From Candidatus Sulfopaludibacter sp. SbA3 (GTDB taxonomy: Bacteria; Acidobacteriota; Terriglobia; Bryobacterales; Bryobacteraceae): a stretch of 64,000 nt of DNA. The notes beneath the pieces were generated by a model. That model saw nothing but the letters and a program-made list of their open reading frames with translations. It ran no database searches and was not told where the DNA came from. Shown piece after piece: positions 19,808 through 29,241 of the stretch. The first letter of the stretch is position 1. Every line of letters starts with the position of its first letter. Both the position numbers and the translations under genes were made by a program. The DNA lies in NCBI GenBank assembly GCA_945890485.1, contig CAMDCN010000001.1, positions 186,001 to 250,000 on the forward strand, in the 5' to 3' direction.

Positions 19808-20488
19808 ATGGGCCCCATGGCCCGGCATCTTCTTTTCCTCCTCCTCTTCGCCGGCCAAGCGACCGCGCAAGACGACCCCTCCGAGTGGCGGCGGATCGGC
19901 CTCGCCCACATCTCCGCCAACCGCTTGGCCGAAGCCGAACCGGCCCTCCTTCGCGCCTGCCAGCTGGAACAACCGCCGGTCGATAGCTGCTACTTCCTCG
20001 CCCGCAACCGCCACGCCCTGGGCCAGTTCGAACGCGCCCGTGAAGCCTTCGACCTCGCTCTCGCGGCCCCCTCAGCCCGAGTCCATCGCGCTGCCGGTCT
20101 CAACTATCTCGCCCTCGGCCGCGACGCCGACGCCGAACTCCATCTCCGCCGCGCCGTCGCCATCGGCCCTCTCACTCCGGACGATCCCCGCGTCGACCTC
20201 GGCGCCTTCCTCTTCCGCCAAGGCCGCCTGCCGGAAGCCGCCACCCTCCTCAAACAGGCAGCCAAAGCAGATTCCCCCCGCGCCCATCTTGAGCTCGGCC
20301 GAGTCCTCCTCCAGCAAGGCAACCTCGAACTCGCCGCCTATCACCTCGAACAAGCCGCTCGCCGCAACCCCGCCGACCCCAACGCCCACCTCCTCCTCGC
20401 CCGCGCCTACCAACGCCTCGGCCGCGACGCCGACGCCGCCCGCGAACTCGCCCTCGGCGAACAACAACGCCGCCGTAAACGACCCTGA
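19808..20488 (+). CDS. Exported TPR-repeat protein
   Basis: The start is ATG at 19808 or, three codons on, at 19817. Either gives a signal peptide (MARHLLFLLLFAGQATAQ) and about 225 residues of tetratricopeptide repeats (IGLAHISANRLAEAEPALLR, YFLARNRHALGQFERAREAF, LGRVLLQQGNLELAAYHLEQ, LLLARAYQRLGRDADAAREL). TPRs bind proteins; no catalytic domain is present. It is divergent from the NHL gene (35 bp apart) and convergent with the CRTAC1 gene, only 3 bases away. Confidence 0.78.
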   Translation: MGPMARHLLFLLLFAGQATAQDDPSEWRRIGLAHISANRLAEAEPALLRACQLEQPPVDSCYFLARNRHALGQFERAREAFDLALAAPSARVHRAAGLNYLALGRDADAELHLRRAVAIGPLTPDDPRVDLGAFLFRQGRLPEAATLLKQAAKADSPRAHLELGRVLLQQGNLELAAYHLEQAARRNPADPNAHLLLARAYQRLGRDADAARELALGEQQRRRKRP

Positions 20489-20491
20489 TCG

Positions 20492-22102
20492 CTACTGCTC
20501 CTCCACATCAACCACCCGATCCCCCGCCACATCCCGCAACACCTGCTTCCGGCCCCCCGGCCAAACAATCTCCACTTCGGCCGCCCGCGCATCCGCCCCC
20601 AATCCGAAGTGCGCCACCCGGTCGCTCGAAGACCCATACCCCACCGCCGTCGTCACCCGGTTCCACTGCTCCCCAGTGGTTGTCCCCTTCACCCGGATCA
20701 TCGCCCCAATCCCATCCCGATTCGCCTTCCGCCCCCGCAGCCGGATCCCCAGCCAATGCCCCGTGCCCTCTGACGTATTCCGCAGCAACCCCGCCCGCTC
20801 CCCAATCCGCGTCACCGCCACGTCCACCCGGCCATCCCCATCGAAGTCCGCAAACGCCGCCCCCCGATGCATCGCCTCTCCTCCAGCCACCCCTGCATCG
20901 CGAAACATCCCGCCGCCTTCATTCACAAATACCCGGTTCGCCTGCTTCGACCGCCGATGCGAAAACTGTTCTGTATTCGAGTCAATCGACCCGCAAGCCC
21001 CAAACAGATCCTTCCGGCCATCGTTGTTGAAGTCGAAAATCCCATTGCTCCACCCGGTGAATGGCATCGTCGCCCGCCCAATGGTACTCGGGTACGTCTC
21101 ATCGCCAAACAGCCCCCGCCCCAGATTCACAAACAGCGGAAACGTCTCGTTCGCATTCGCGGTCACCCACAAATCTTCGCGCCCATCGTTGTTCACGTCC
21201 CGCGCATCCGCCCCCATCGAACTCAACGCCCGCCCATCCTCGTTCAGGCCCACCCCCGCCTGCATCCCCACCTCGCGGAACCGCCCCTCCCCCTCGTTCC
21301 GGAACAGAAAATTCGGAACCGTATCATTCGCCACGAACACGTCCAAATGCCCGTCCCCGTTGAAGTCCAGAAACGCCAGCCCCATCCCTTTCCCCACCGC
21401 TGCCCCAATCCCCGACTCCCCGGAAACATCGCGAAACGTCCCGTCGCCGTTGTTCCTGTACAACTGATTCGGCAGCCCCGCATAGTGCCGCGGATGGCAA
21501 TACGTTCTAACCCCACCCGTCCGGCATGGCGGATCCGCCCCCGGCTTCCAAGACACATAGTTCACGACAAACAGATCGAGATGCCCATCAGCGTCATAGT
21601 CGAACCATCCCGCCGAAACCGCCCAACCCTTGCCATTTCCCAACCCCGCCCGCTCGGTCCAATCCTCAAACGTCCCATCGCCCCGGTTCCGGTAAAGAAA
21701 GTTCCGGCCCACCCCGGCCACAAACAGATCCTGGTCCCCGTCGTTGTCGAAGTCCGCCGCCGCTCCGCCGATTCCGAACCCCTCACCGGCCAGCCCCGCC
21801 TTCGCCGTCACGTCGGCAAACGTGCCGTCTCCCCCGTTCCGGTACAACCGGTTTCCCTCGCCCGGCCTCGACGCCCCGTTCACAAAGAACAGATCCGTCC
21901 GCCCATCTCCGTCGAAGTCCACCGCCACCGCCCCGGCGACCATCGTTTCAATCTGTCGCCACTCGCCTGCCGCGCCGTTCCGCAGTACAAACTCAATCCC
22001 CGCCCGCCGTGCTACGTCCTCAAACGTAACCGGCGAAGCCCCCGCCCAAGCCCAGACACACAGCGCTGCCGCTGACCCAGCGGCGAGCCCCCACCTGCTC
22101 AC
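20492..22102 (-). CDS. CRTAC1 family protein (FG-GAP/VCBS repeats, ASPIC/UnbV domain)
   Basis: The GTG-initiated 536-residue protein has a signal peptide (MSRWGLAAGSAAALCVWAWAG). Seven calcium-binding-like FG-GAP repeats follow (DFDGDGRTDLFFVNG, DFDNDGDQDLFVAG, DYDADGHLDLFVVN, DFNGDGHLDVFVAND, DVNNDGREDLWVTAN, DFNNDGRKDLFGACG, DFDGDGRVDVAVTR). The C-terminal ASPIC/UnbV domain holds RDGIGAMIRV and VEIVWPGGRKQ. The family is exported and forms a beta-propeller; its role is unknown. The GTGA overlap with the DeoR gene ties it to the sugar operon upstream, which is unusual for this family. Confidence 0.87.
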   Translation of the reverse strand: MSRWGLAAGSAAALCVWAWAGASPVTFEDVARRAGIEFVLRNGAAGEWRQIETMVAGAVAVDFDGDGRTDLFFVNGASRPGEGNRLYRNGGDGTFADVTAKAGLAGEGFGIGGAAADFDNDGDQDLFVAGVGRNFLYRNRGDGTFEDWTERAGLGNGKGWAVSAGWFDYDADGHLDLFVVNYVSWKPGADPPCRTGGVRTYCHPRHYAGLPNQLYRNNGDGTFRDVSGESGIGAAVGKGMGLAFLDFNGDGHLDVFVANDTVPNFLFRNEGEGRFREVGMQAGVGLNEDGRALSSMGADARDVNNDGREDLWVTANANETFPLFVNLGRGLFGDETYPSTIGRATMPFTGWSNGIFDFNNDGRKDLFGACGSIDSNTEQFSHRRSKQANRVFVNEGGGMFRDAGVAGGEAMHRGAAFADFDGDGRVDVAVTRIGERAGLLRNTSEGTGHWLGIRLRGRKANRDGIGAMIRVKGTTTGEQWNRVTTAVGYGSSSDRVAHFGLGADARAAEVEIVWPGGRKQVLRDVAGDRVVDVEEQ

Positions 22103-22944
22103 CCAGCCTCTCCGGCAAGCCTCGGAACCACCACGACGCTCAACCCTTTCTCCTCCATCACTGCCTTGTGCAGCGCGGAAATCCCACTATCGGTGATCAC
22201 CCGGTTCACCGCCGTAATCGGCGCGATCATCGACAAGCTCGACCGTCCAATCTTGCTCGAATCCGCCACCACTGTTACCTCCTTCGCGCACCGGATCATC
22301 GCGGCGTTCAACTCCGCCTCCAGAATGTCCGGCGTCGAAGGACCTATTTCCGGCTCTAATCCGTCCACGCCTAGAAACAAATGGTCCACGCGCAAATCCG
22401 CCAGCAGCTTCTGTGCCTGGGGCCCCGCAAAGGACCGCGAGATGTGCCGATGCATCCCGCCCACCATAATCAGACTGATCTCCGTCACCGGACTCAATTC
22501 CCACGCCACGGTCAACGAATTGGTCACCACGGTCACGCGCGCTAACTTCCGCCGGCGAATCGCCCGAGCTACTTCGAGCGTGGTTGTGCCCGAATCGAGC
22601 AACACCGTCTGCCCCTCGCGCACCAGCGCCGCTGCGGCCTCGCCAATTCCCACTTTCTCGTCGTGATGCTGCGACTCTTTCACTTCAAGCGGCGCATCGG
22701 CCGCCAGATCATGCTTCCGGATCGCACCGCCGTGCGACCGCACCAGCAGATCACGTTCCGCCATCGCATTTATGTCCGCACGGGCCGTCACCGCCGAAAT
22801 GTCAAAATGGCGCGAGACTTCAGAAATCACTACCCGCCCTTGACGCTCGATCATCTCGAGGATCGCTCTCCGCCGCTCTTCCGTCAAAAGCCGAGGCTTC
22901 CGCCCACCATGCTTGGCAGTGTCTTTGTTTTTAGCCGCTAACAT
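22099..22944 (-). CDS. DeoR/GlpR-family transcriptional regulator
   Basis: The 281-residue protein has the DeoR winged helix at about residues 20-75 (RRAILEMIERQGRVVISEVS, DISAVTARADINAMAERDLL, VRSHGGA). The sugar-phosphate sensor domain follows (LLDSGTTTLEVARAI, VVTNSLTVAWEL, HLFLGVDGLEPE, VVADSSKIGR). Such proteins repress sugar operons and are released by a phosphorylated intermediate. It starts 6 bases after the PfkB stop, so it probably autoregulates the SIS-PfkB-DeoR-CRTAC1 operon. Confidence 0.9.
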   Translation of the reverse strand: MLAAKNKDTAKHGGRKPRLLTEERRRAILEMIERQGRVVISEVSRHFDISAVTARADINAMAERDLLVRSHGGAIRKHDLAADAPLEVKESQHHDEKVGIGEAAAALVREGQTVLLDSGTTTLEVARAIRRRKLARVTVVTNSLTVAWELSPVTEISLIMVGGMHRHISRSFAGPQAQKLLADLRVDHLFLGVDGLEPEIGPSTPDILEAELNAAMIRCAKEVTVVADSSKIGRSSLSMIAPITAVNRVITDSGISALHKAVMEEKGLSVVVVPRLAGEAG

Positions 22945-22950
22945 CGATTG

Positions 22951-23895
22951 TTATTCTCTCTTACTCATTGTGGCGTAGGTTGCTCTGCCGCGCAGCAATC
23001 TCTCCACTTCCGGCCACGACGCCTGACCGCCGCACCCGCCCAGTTTCCGCGTCGAAAGCCCGCCGCAGATGGAACCGCACGCCAAACAACTCTCGAGCGA
23101 TGCACCCTGCAGCCAAACCCACAGAAAGCCGGCGTTGAAGGAATCGCCCGCACCGGTCGTATCCACCACATCCACGTCGATCGCCTCGGATTCATGGATC
23201 TGGCCGTCCGCCCACGCCGCACAACCCCGGGGTCCCAACTTCGCCACCGTCAGCCGGGCATTCCCGCCAATGGTCCGCAAGCCCTTGGCCACATCTTCCT
23301 TCCCCGAAAGTCCCGCCAACTCCACTTCGTTGAGGAAAAACACATCACAGTGCCGCAAGACGCCCAAAATATTCTGGCTCCAACGCTCCGCCGGATCGTA
23401 ACCAAGATCCAGCGACACCGTCAGGCCCATCTCCTTCGCCTGTGCGAAGAGCCCCGCCAGTCCTGGCTGTAACCCGCTCTGCAGGTAATAGGAACTGACA
23501 TGCAGGTGTTGGAACTCAGCCAGCATCGCCACCGTGATTTCACGGGCCGTCAACTCCGCAATCGCCCCGGGGTAAGTCACCAGAGCTCGATCCTCAGCAC
23601 TGAAAGAAGCGGTTATTCCCGTCTTTAAGCCCGGATCCGACCGCACCAGTCTGATATCCACACCCGCGGACTGCAGGGCATGCAGACAGAACGCTCCCAT
23701 CGCATCTGTGCCCACCTTGCCGAGAAACGAAACGGTCGCGCCAAGTTTCGCCAGCCCTGCCGCGCAAATCGCCGACGAGCTCCCCAGCTCGAGCGAAAAA
23801 TCATCCGCCAAAACCTCTCTACCTGGTTGCGGCAAGGAATGAAGACCACCGAAAACCAAATCGGCGTTCAACTCCCCAACCACCAGGATTTTCAT
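22951..23895 (-). CDS. PfkB-family carbohydrate kinase
   Basis: I chose the ATG at 23895, which overlaps the SIS stop as TGATG; a TTG one codon upstream is less likely. The 314-residue protein shows ribokinase/PfkB signatures: VVGELNADLVFGG at the N-terminus, LELGSSSAICAAGLAKLGA, FLGKVGTDAMG, and the C-terminal active-site loop VVDTTGAGDSFNAGFLW with the catalytic Asp. It phosphorylates a sugar or sugar phosphate using ATP in the cytoplasm. The neighbouring SIS isomerase and DeoR regulator suggest an amino-sugar or tagatose-type route, but the substrate is not fixed. Confidence 0.9.
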   Translation of the reverse strand: MKILVVGELNADLVFGGLHSLPQPGREVLADDFSLELGSSSAICAAGLAKLGATVSFLGKVGTDAMGAFCLHALQSAGVDIRLVRSDPGLKTGITASFSAEDRALVTYPGAIAELTAREITVAMLAEFQHLHVSSYYLQSGLQPGLAGLFAQAKEMGLTVSLDLGYDPAERWSQNILGVLRHCDVFFLNEVELAGLSGKEDVAKGLRTIGGNARLTVAKLGPRGCAAWADGQIHESEAIDVDVVDTTGAGDSFNAGFLWVWLQGASLESCLACGSICGGLSTRKLGGCGGQASWPEVERLLRGRATYATMSKRE

Positions 23896-25130
23896 CAAAC
23901 CTCTCCCACTGCCGTCCTGTGCAGTCTGAATTTGCCTACCACCCGCGTAATGGAATTCTCTACCGACGGCTCATCCGGACGCAACCCCTCGGCCCGGCAA
24001 CGCCGGAAAGCCAGCAATTGCCCCACCACCACGCTCGCCACGGCCACCCATTCATCCCCCATTCCTTCGAGTTCCGGCATCTCCACCACCAGATCCGGCG
24101 GCCCGGTCGATACACCTCCCGTCTGCGCTCCCACGAGGACCTTCCAGCCACCCAGACCCTTCCGGTCAATCTCTTCCATCAAGTCTGCGACGTACGCCCG
24201 CCGCGCCGCCTGCGACGGTAGCGGGACAAACACCAAGCTCCGTTCCCGCAGCGCACACATCGGACCATGCCGCAAGCCCAGGCTCGTCTCCGCACGCGTC
24301 AGCACGCGCCCATCGGTCATCTCCAGCATCTTTAGCGCCGTCTCCAGCGCAGCGCCCTGCAACGATCCGCTGCCCACCGCCAGCATGCGCTCGACGTGCT
24401 CCACCGGAAACTCTTCTATCGACTCGAGCGGCCCTTCCAGCAATCCGCTCACCCCCGTCGCCAGATTCTCGACGCTGGTTACATACTCACGCTCCGGATA
24501 ACCCAGCGCCAGGGCCGCCACCACCAGGCTCGTAAAACTGCTGGTCATCACCAGGCTCCGGTCACAGCAGCGTTCGTCAAGTACGACCACCGTCACCCGG
24601 GGATCGACCGCGAACCCCAATGCCATACGGCCTGCAGGATTGCAGGTAATCACGAGATGCTCTATAGCTGGCTCTTCATCTAGCAACCGCTCGATCAAGG
24701 CCCAACTTTCGGGGCTATCTCCCGACCGCGAGACAGACACCATCGCCAAGGGCCGCGCAGTTGGCAGCACGCCGGATCCGAGTAACAGCAGTTCCCCGGA
24801 TTCAATCGCGAGTACAGGCTTTCCTGTACGCTCCTGGATGACCGTTTCAACACACTTGCCGGCATAGTAAGAACTTCCCGACCCGGTCACGACTATCGCC
24901 GCCGCCCGGCTGATCAGCCCTTGCCAACGCTTCCGGGCCGAACCCATCCGCCGGGCAGTATCCCGCCAAACCTCCGGTTGCTGCCAGATCTCTGAAAGCG
25001 TATGCCCGTAACCCTCCGACCGCTGCAAGTCCTCCGCATAATCTCGTAACTCAGAAAAGGAGGCCTGCGCCGCAACGGAGCGATGCACTGTTGAACAGGA
25101 AAGATCAACCACTAAAACAAAGCATAGCAA
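23895..25130 (-). CDS. SIS-domain sugar isomerase (AgaS-like)
   Basis: The frame is open for 411 residues. Two SIS domains are visible: VVTGSGSSYYAGKCVETVIQ and MVSVSRSGDSPESWALIERL with HLVITCNPAG in the first, and VGSGSLQGAALETALKMLEM in the second. By family knowledge it resembles AgaS and GlmS-type ketose/aldose isomerases and deaminases that act on amino-sugar phosphates. The N-terminus is uncertain: the first 14 residues are hydrophobic and a GTG at 25088 is an alternative start. It is followed directly by the kinase and regulator of the same pathway. Confidence 0.82.
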   Translation of the reverse strand: MLCFVLVVDLSCSTVHRSVAAQASFSELRDYAEDLQRSEGYGHTLSEIWQQPEVWRDTARRMGSARKRWQGLISRAAAIVVTGSGSSYYAGKCVETVIQERTGKPVLAIESGELLLLGSGVLPTARPLAMVSVSRSGDSPESWALIERLLDEEPAIEHLVITCNPAGRMALGFAVDPRVTVVVLDERCCDRSLVMTSSFTSLVVAALALGYPEREYVTSVENLATGVSGLLEGPLESIEEFPVEHVERMLAVGSGSLQGAALETALKMLEMTDGRVLTRAETSLGLRHGPMCALRERSLVFVPLPSQAARRAYVADLMEEIDRKGLGGWKVLVGAQTGGVSTGPPDLVVEMPELEGMGDEWVAVASVVVGQLLAFRRCRAEGLRPDEPSVENSITRVVGKFRLHRTAVGEV

Positions 25131-25172
25131 ACTCTTGCGAAGGCATTGATTGACTTTTTGTTATAGGTTTCT

Positions 25173-26498
25173 TCATAGTTCGTTCGCATTCGTAACGATC
25201 CGCTCTGGAAGCACCTTCCCTGGATTCAAAATTCCACGCGGATCCAGCATCGCTTTGATGCCTCGCATGACTGCCACTGCCTCCTCTCCGTGTTCCGTCG
25301 CGACGAACTCGCGCTTCCCCATCCCCACGCCGTGCTCGCCAGAGGCGGTGCCGCCCAGCTCCAGACTCTTCCGCACGGCCGCGCGGTGAAAGCCCTCCAC
25401 GGCCCCCCACTCGCCTTCTCCTCGCCAAGGCAGGATCACGTGTAAGTTCCCATCCCCCGCATGTCCCAACAGGTACCCAGTCAGTTCCCGCCTGGCCAGC
25501 TCTGCTTGCAGGAACTCCACCATCTCCGCGAAAGCCCCAACCGGGACCGCCGTATCCGTCGTTAGTAGTCGCGCTCCCGGGTTAGCTTCCTGCGAAGCCG
25601 TGTAAGCCCGCAAGCGCGCCGCCCAAAGCGTTTCTCCCGCCCGCGAGACTTCTGTTGCTCCGCCGGCAAGGAAGATCGCTTCCGCCGCCCGGCCATGGCC
25701 TTCAGTATGAAACTCGCAGAACAGGGTATCGGCTGCCTCCTCGCCCAAAAATGACATGTACGACCGGTCCAGAAACTCAATCGCTCCAGCGTCCAGCGCA
25801 CGCATCGCACCCACGCACCGTACCGCTTCCCGAACAGAAGCGAACCGCGCGACCACCACCTCCCGGACGGCCGGCGTAGGCGTCAGCTTCACGATTGCCT
25901 CGGTGATCACGCCCAGCGTACCTTCGCTGCCGACAAAAAGCTGCGTCAGGTTATAGCCGCAGCTCTGCTTCCAGGTCCGTCCTCCGGTCCGGATCAGCCG
26001 CCCATCCGCCAGCGCCACCTCCAGGCCCAACACATGCGCCTTGGTCGAACCATACTTCACCGCCTTCGGACCAGCCGCGTTGTTCGCAATCATCCCCCCG
26101 ATCGTCGCGTCTCCCCCGATCTCCACGGCAAACTGCCAACCGCTTCCCGCCAGTTGCCGGTTCAATTCCCGGTACTTTGTGCCTGCCTCCACCACCGCCA
26201 ACCGGTCTTCGAGACGAATCTCTTTCACCCGGTTCATTCTTTCCAAACTCAGGCTGATCCCGCCCCGCACCGGAATCGGATTCCCCTCGACGCTGGTGCC
26301 CGCCCCCCAAGGCGTCACCGGAAGTTCCCGTTCGTTCGCCCACGCCAAGACGGCCGCCACCTGTACGGCACTCTCCGGCATCGCCACCACGTCTGGCCAG
26401 ACGGCATCATGTCCGCTGACGTCTCCCCCATGTCTGGCCCGCACCGCCTCGCCCGTTTCCACGGACACGAAACCCGCCAGTTCACTAACCCAATTCAT
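25173..26498 (-). CDS. FAD-binding oxidase, GlcD/D-lactate dehydrogenase type
   Basis: The 441-residue protein has the FAD_binding_4 (PCMH) domain at about residues 35-210 (PVTPWGAGTSVEGNPIPVRG, IGGDATIGGMIANNAAG, VGSEGTLGVITEAIVKLTP). The FAD-oxidase_C domain ends in LGGTASGEHGVGMGKREF. It should oxidise a 2-hydroxy acid such as glycolate or D-lactate and pass electrons to an acceptor. No GlcE or GlcF subunit is adjacent. It lies 42 bases upstream of the SIS gene and is likely the first gene of that operon. Confidence 0.88.
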   Translation of the reverse strand: MNWVSELAGFVSVETGEAVRARHGGDVSGHDAVWPDVVAMPESAVQVAAVLAWANERELPVTPWGAGTSVEGNPIPVRGGISLSLERMNRVKEIRLEDRLAVVEAGTKYRELNRQLAGSGWQFAVEIGGDATIGGMIANNAAGPKAVKYGSTKAHVLGLEVALADGRLIRTGGRTWKQSCGYNLTQLFVGSEGTLGVITEAIVKLTPTPAVREVVVARFASVREAVRCVGAMRALDAGAIEFLDRSYMSFLGEEAADTLFCEFHTEGHGRAAEAIFLAGGATEVSRAGETLWAARLRAYTASQEANPGARLLTTDTAVPVGAFAEMVEFLQAELARRELTGYLLGHAGDGNLHVILPWRGEGEWGAVEGFHRAAVRKSLELGGTASGEHGVGMGKREFVATEHGEEAVAVMRGIKAMLDPRGILNPGKVLPERIVTNANEL

Positions 26499-26601
26499 GC
26501 CGACAGTCTACCGCCCCGGCAGGACACGGTCCTCACGGCAGCCACCCGAGGCTGGATCTTACCGCTCCACTGCCTCTCCAGAATACAATTGAGGAGCTTT
26601 C

Positions 26602-28380
26602 ATGGATCTAGTCATCGTCCTCCTCCTGACAGTCGCCGTCATCTACGCCCTGTCGACCGAAAAGTTAGCCGTCGATCTGGCGGCCATCTTCGTCGCCATC
26701 GTCCTCATCGTGACGCGGATCCTTACCCCCGAGCAGGGCCTCTCCGGCCTTGGCCACCCGGCTACGGTCACCGTGGCCGCTATGTTCGTGCTTTCAGCCG
26801 GCCTTTCCAAAACCGGCGCCCTCAACTCTGCCACCCGCAGCCTTTCCCAACTCGGCCGCCGCCAACCCTGGCTCGCCACCCTGCTTCTGATGGTACTTGC
26901 CGGCGCCGCTTCCGCTTTCGTGAACAATACTGCCGTCGTCGCCATCTTCCTCCCTATCGTCCTCGAGGTAGGACGCGCGGCCAAGCTTAGCCCTTCTCGC
27001 CTTCTCATGCCGCTTTCATTCGCCTCCATGTTCGGCGGAGTTTGTACGCTCGTCGGAACATCCACGAACATCCTGGTCTCGTCCATCGCTGAACGCAGCG
27101 GCCTTCGCCCCTTCGGCATGTTCGAGTTCTCGGAGTTTGGCCTGCTGATGGCCGCTGCTGGCATGATCTATATGTTCGCCATCGGCATCCGGCTCATTCC
27201 CGAAAGGCGTCCCGACGCAGACCTCACGGAGTCGTTCGGCATCGCCGACTACCTCACCGATGTCGTCCTCCTCCCTGGGGCGAAGTCCATCGGTTCTTTG
27301 GCCTCTGCCTCCGCCCTCGTCGTGGAACTCGACACCGAAATCCTGATGATCTTTCGTGATGGCCAGCCCATTCCCGCGCCCGCCTCCGAAATTGTTCTCC
27401 AGGCAAAGGACGTCCTGCGCCTCCGTTGCGATCTCACACAGATCGAAAAGCTCAAGGACCGTTTCGGAGTCTCCCTCGTCTCCAACCTCGGCTGGCAGGA
27501 CCACGACCTGGCCGCCCCCGACATCGAACTCGTTGAAGCCGTCGTCTCCTCCAATTCCCCCCTCGCTGGCCAGACGATCAAGGCTTCCCACTTCAAAGAG
27601 ACCTTCAGCGCCAAAGTTCTCGCCATCCGCCATCACGGTCGCCTCGAGCAAACCAAACTCGATGACTCCCCTCTCCACCCGGGCGACGCCCTTCTGATTG
27701 CGGTCCCTCGCGAACAGCTCGCCGACCTCGCTCGCAACCCGGCGTTTGTTCTCATTACCCCTACCGCCATGCCCGTCTTCAGGAAATCGAAGATTCTTCC
27801 CGCATTGCTAATCCTGGTCGGTGTCATCGCCGCTTCCGCATTCGGCGTGGTCCCCATCGTCGTCTCAGCGCTCGCTGGCTGTGCCCTCATGGTGCTCACT
27901 GGCTGCCTCCGGCCGACCGAGGTCTACCCTGCGGTTGATTGGAAGGTGATCCTGATGCTGGGCGGGCTCCTTCCGCTCGGCTTCGCTCTCGAATCCACCG
28001 GGGCAGCCAAGCTTCTATCCGATGCAATTGTCGTTGTCTTCGGCCCGTTCGGCCCCTGGGTGCTGCTATCGGCCCTGTACTTCGTGACGTCGGTTCTCAC
28101 GGAGATTATGTCCAACGCCGCCACCGCGGTCCTTCTCACCCCGATTGCCATCACGGCTGCTGCGGCCATGGACGTCGATGCACGGCCTTTTCTCATTGCA
28201 GTCACTTTCGCCGCCTCGTCCAGTTTCATGACCCCGGTCGGCTACCAGACGAACACGCTCATCTACGGGCCCGGTGCCTATCGATTTGCCGATTTCCTCC
28301 GGGTCGGCACTCCCCTCAACATTCTGTTTTGGATCTTGTGCACCGCCTTGATCCCCATCTATTGGCCATTCCACCCGTAA
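26602..28380 (+). CDS. SLC13-family permease with two RCK_C domains
   Basis: The 592-residue protein has six or more membrane segments at each end (for example LVIVLLLTVAVIYALSTE and ILPALLILVGVIAASAFGVV). In the middle, about residues 205-380, are two soluble TrkA-C/RCK_C modules (LVVELDTEILMIFRDGQPIP, VEAVVSSNSPLAGQTIKASH). Conserved membrane motifs include AFVNNTAVVAIFLPIV, VGTSTNILV and TEIMSNAATAVLLTPIA. The family carries divalent anions or sulfate with sodium. The substrate is not determinable here. It is followed after 6 bases by an MscS gene, suggesting an ion/osmotic homeostasis unit. Confidence 0.88.
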   Translation: MDLVIVLLLTVAVIYALSTEKLAVDLAAIFVAIVLIVTRILTPEQGLSGLGHPATVTVAAMFVLSAGLSKTGALNSATRSLSQLGRRQPWLATLLLMVLAGAASAFVNNTAVVAIFLPIVLEVGRAAKLSPSRLLMPLSFASMFGGVCTLVGTSTNILVSSIAERSGLRPFGMFEFSEFGLLMAAAGMIYMFAIGIRLIPERRPDADLTESFGIADYLTDVVLLPGAKSIGSLASASALVVELDTEILMIFRDGQPIPAPASEIVLQAKDVLRLRCDLTQIEKLKDRFGVSLVSNLGWQDHDLAAPDIELVEAVVSSNSPLAGQTIKASHFKETFSAKVLAIRHHGRLEQTKLDDSPLHPGDALLIAVPREQLADLARNPAFVLITPTAMPVFRKSKILPALLILVGVIAASAFGVVPIVVSALAGCALMVLTGCLRPTEVYPAVDWKVILMLGGLLPLGFALESTGAAKLLSDAIVVVFGPFGPWVLLSALYFVTSVLTEIMSNAATAVLLTPIAITAAAAMDVDARPFLIAVTFAASSSFMTPVGYQTNTLIYGPGAYRFADFLRVGTPLNILFWILCTALIPIYWPFHP

Positions 28381-28386
28381 AGCGCC

Positions 28387-29241
28387 ATGCAAAGCTTCCT
28401 CGAATTTTTTGTCAAGCCGCTCGTCCCACTCGGCACCCAGGGCATTTCCCTCTGGGCATTGACCCAGATCACGGTTGCGGTTCTCGTCCTGTTTTTCGTC
28501 TCCTCCCGCATTCGCCGTTGGCTGCTGGCCGGCATCCTCTCGCGCACCTCGCTCGACACGGGACTTCGTCACACCATCGGCGTCATCTCTCAATACACCG
28601 TGGTTTTCGTCGGGCTCCTGCTGATCCTGCAGACGGCCGGCATTGACCTGACTGCGCTATCGGTCGTTGCTGGTGGCCTGGGGATTGGCATCGGTTTTGG
28701 CCTGCAAAATATTGCTAACAACCTGATCTCAGGCCTGATCGTACTCTTGGAGCGGCCGGTCAAAATTGGGGATCGCATCGAAGTGGCGGGAACAGAGGGA
28801 CAGGTGATGGCGATCCGCGCCCGCAGCACAACCGTACTCACGAACGACAACATCGCAATCATCGTTCCCAACTCTCGATTCATCACCGAGGAGGTCGTTA
28901 ACTGGAGTTACAACGACGCCAAGGTGCGATTTCGGATTCCGGTCACGGTGGGGTTCTCGACCGACGTTCGCTTGGTCGAACAGCTTTTGCTCCAGGTGGC
29001 TCGAGCCAATTCGGATGTCTTGGCGGATCCGGCTCCGGTGGTACGCCTTCTCGAGTTTGGAGATAACGGCTTGAAGTTCGAGCTTCGTGCTTGGAGTGCG
29101 AGCCTCATCCAGCGAAAGGGGAAGTTGATCAGTGATCTGAACTTCGCGATCCTAGAGAAGTTTACATCCCGGGGCATCGAGATCCCTTTTCCGCAGCGGG
29201 ACCTCCATCTGCGGACCGGTTGGCCCGAAGGCAAGCCCTAG
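28387..29241 (+). CDS. MscS-family mechanosensitive channel
   Basis: The 284-residue protein has three membrane spans, the last being the pore helix (AGGLGIGIGFGLQNIANNLI). The signature SGLIVLLERPVKIGDRIEV of the beta domain follows, then the mixed cytoplasmic vestibule (FRIPVTVGFSTDVRLVEQLL). It opens on membrane stretch to release solutes. It shares a transcript with the SLC13 permease. Base composition on the plus strand shifts from C-rich to G-rich within this gene. Confidence 0.9.
   Translation: MQSFLEFFVKPLVPLGTQGISLWALTQITVAVLVLFFVSSRIRRWLLAGILSRTSLDTGLRHTIGVISQYTVVFVGLLLILQTAGIDLTALSVVAGGLGIGIGFGLQNIANNLISGLIVLLERPVKIGDRIEVAGTEGQVMAIRARSTTVLTNDNIAIIVPNSRFITEEVVNWSYNDAKVRFRIPVTVGFSTDVRLVEQLLLQVARANSDVLADPAPVVRLLEFGDNGLKFELRAWSASLIQRKGKLISDLNFAILEKFTSRGIEIPFPQRDLHLRTGWPEGKP

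Noticed and set aside
19542-21467. 641-codon plus-strand frame across the NHL, TPR and CRTAC1 genes
   Set aside because: It is Ser/Pro/Arg-rich and runs through three well-supported genes in other frames; an artefact of third-position GC.
25105-25175. Short minus-strand frame MKKPITKSQSMPSQEFAM before the SIS gene, a possible leader peptide
   Set aside because: It has no ribosome site or hairpin pair typical of attenuation and is more simply the gap between two operon genes.
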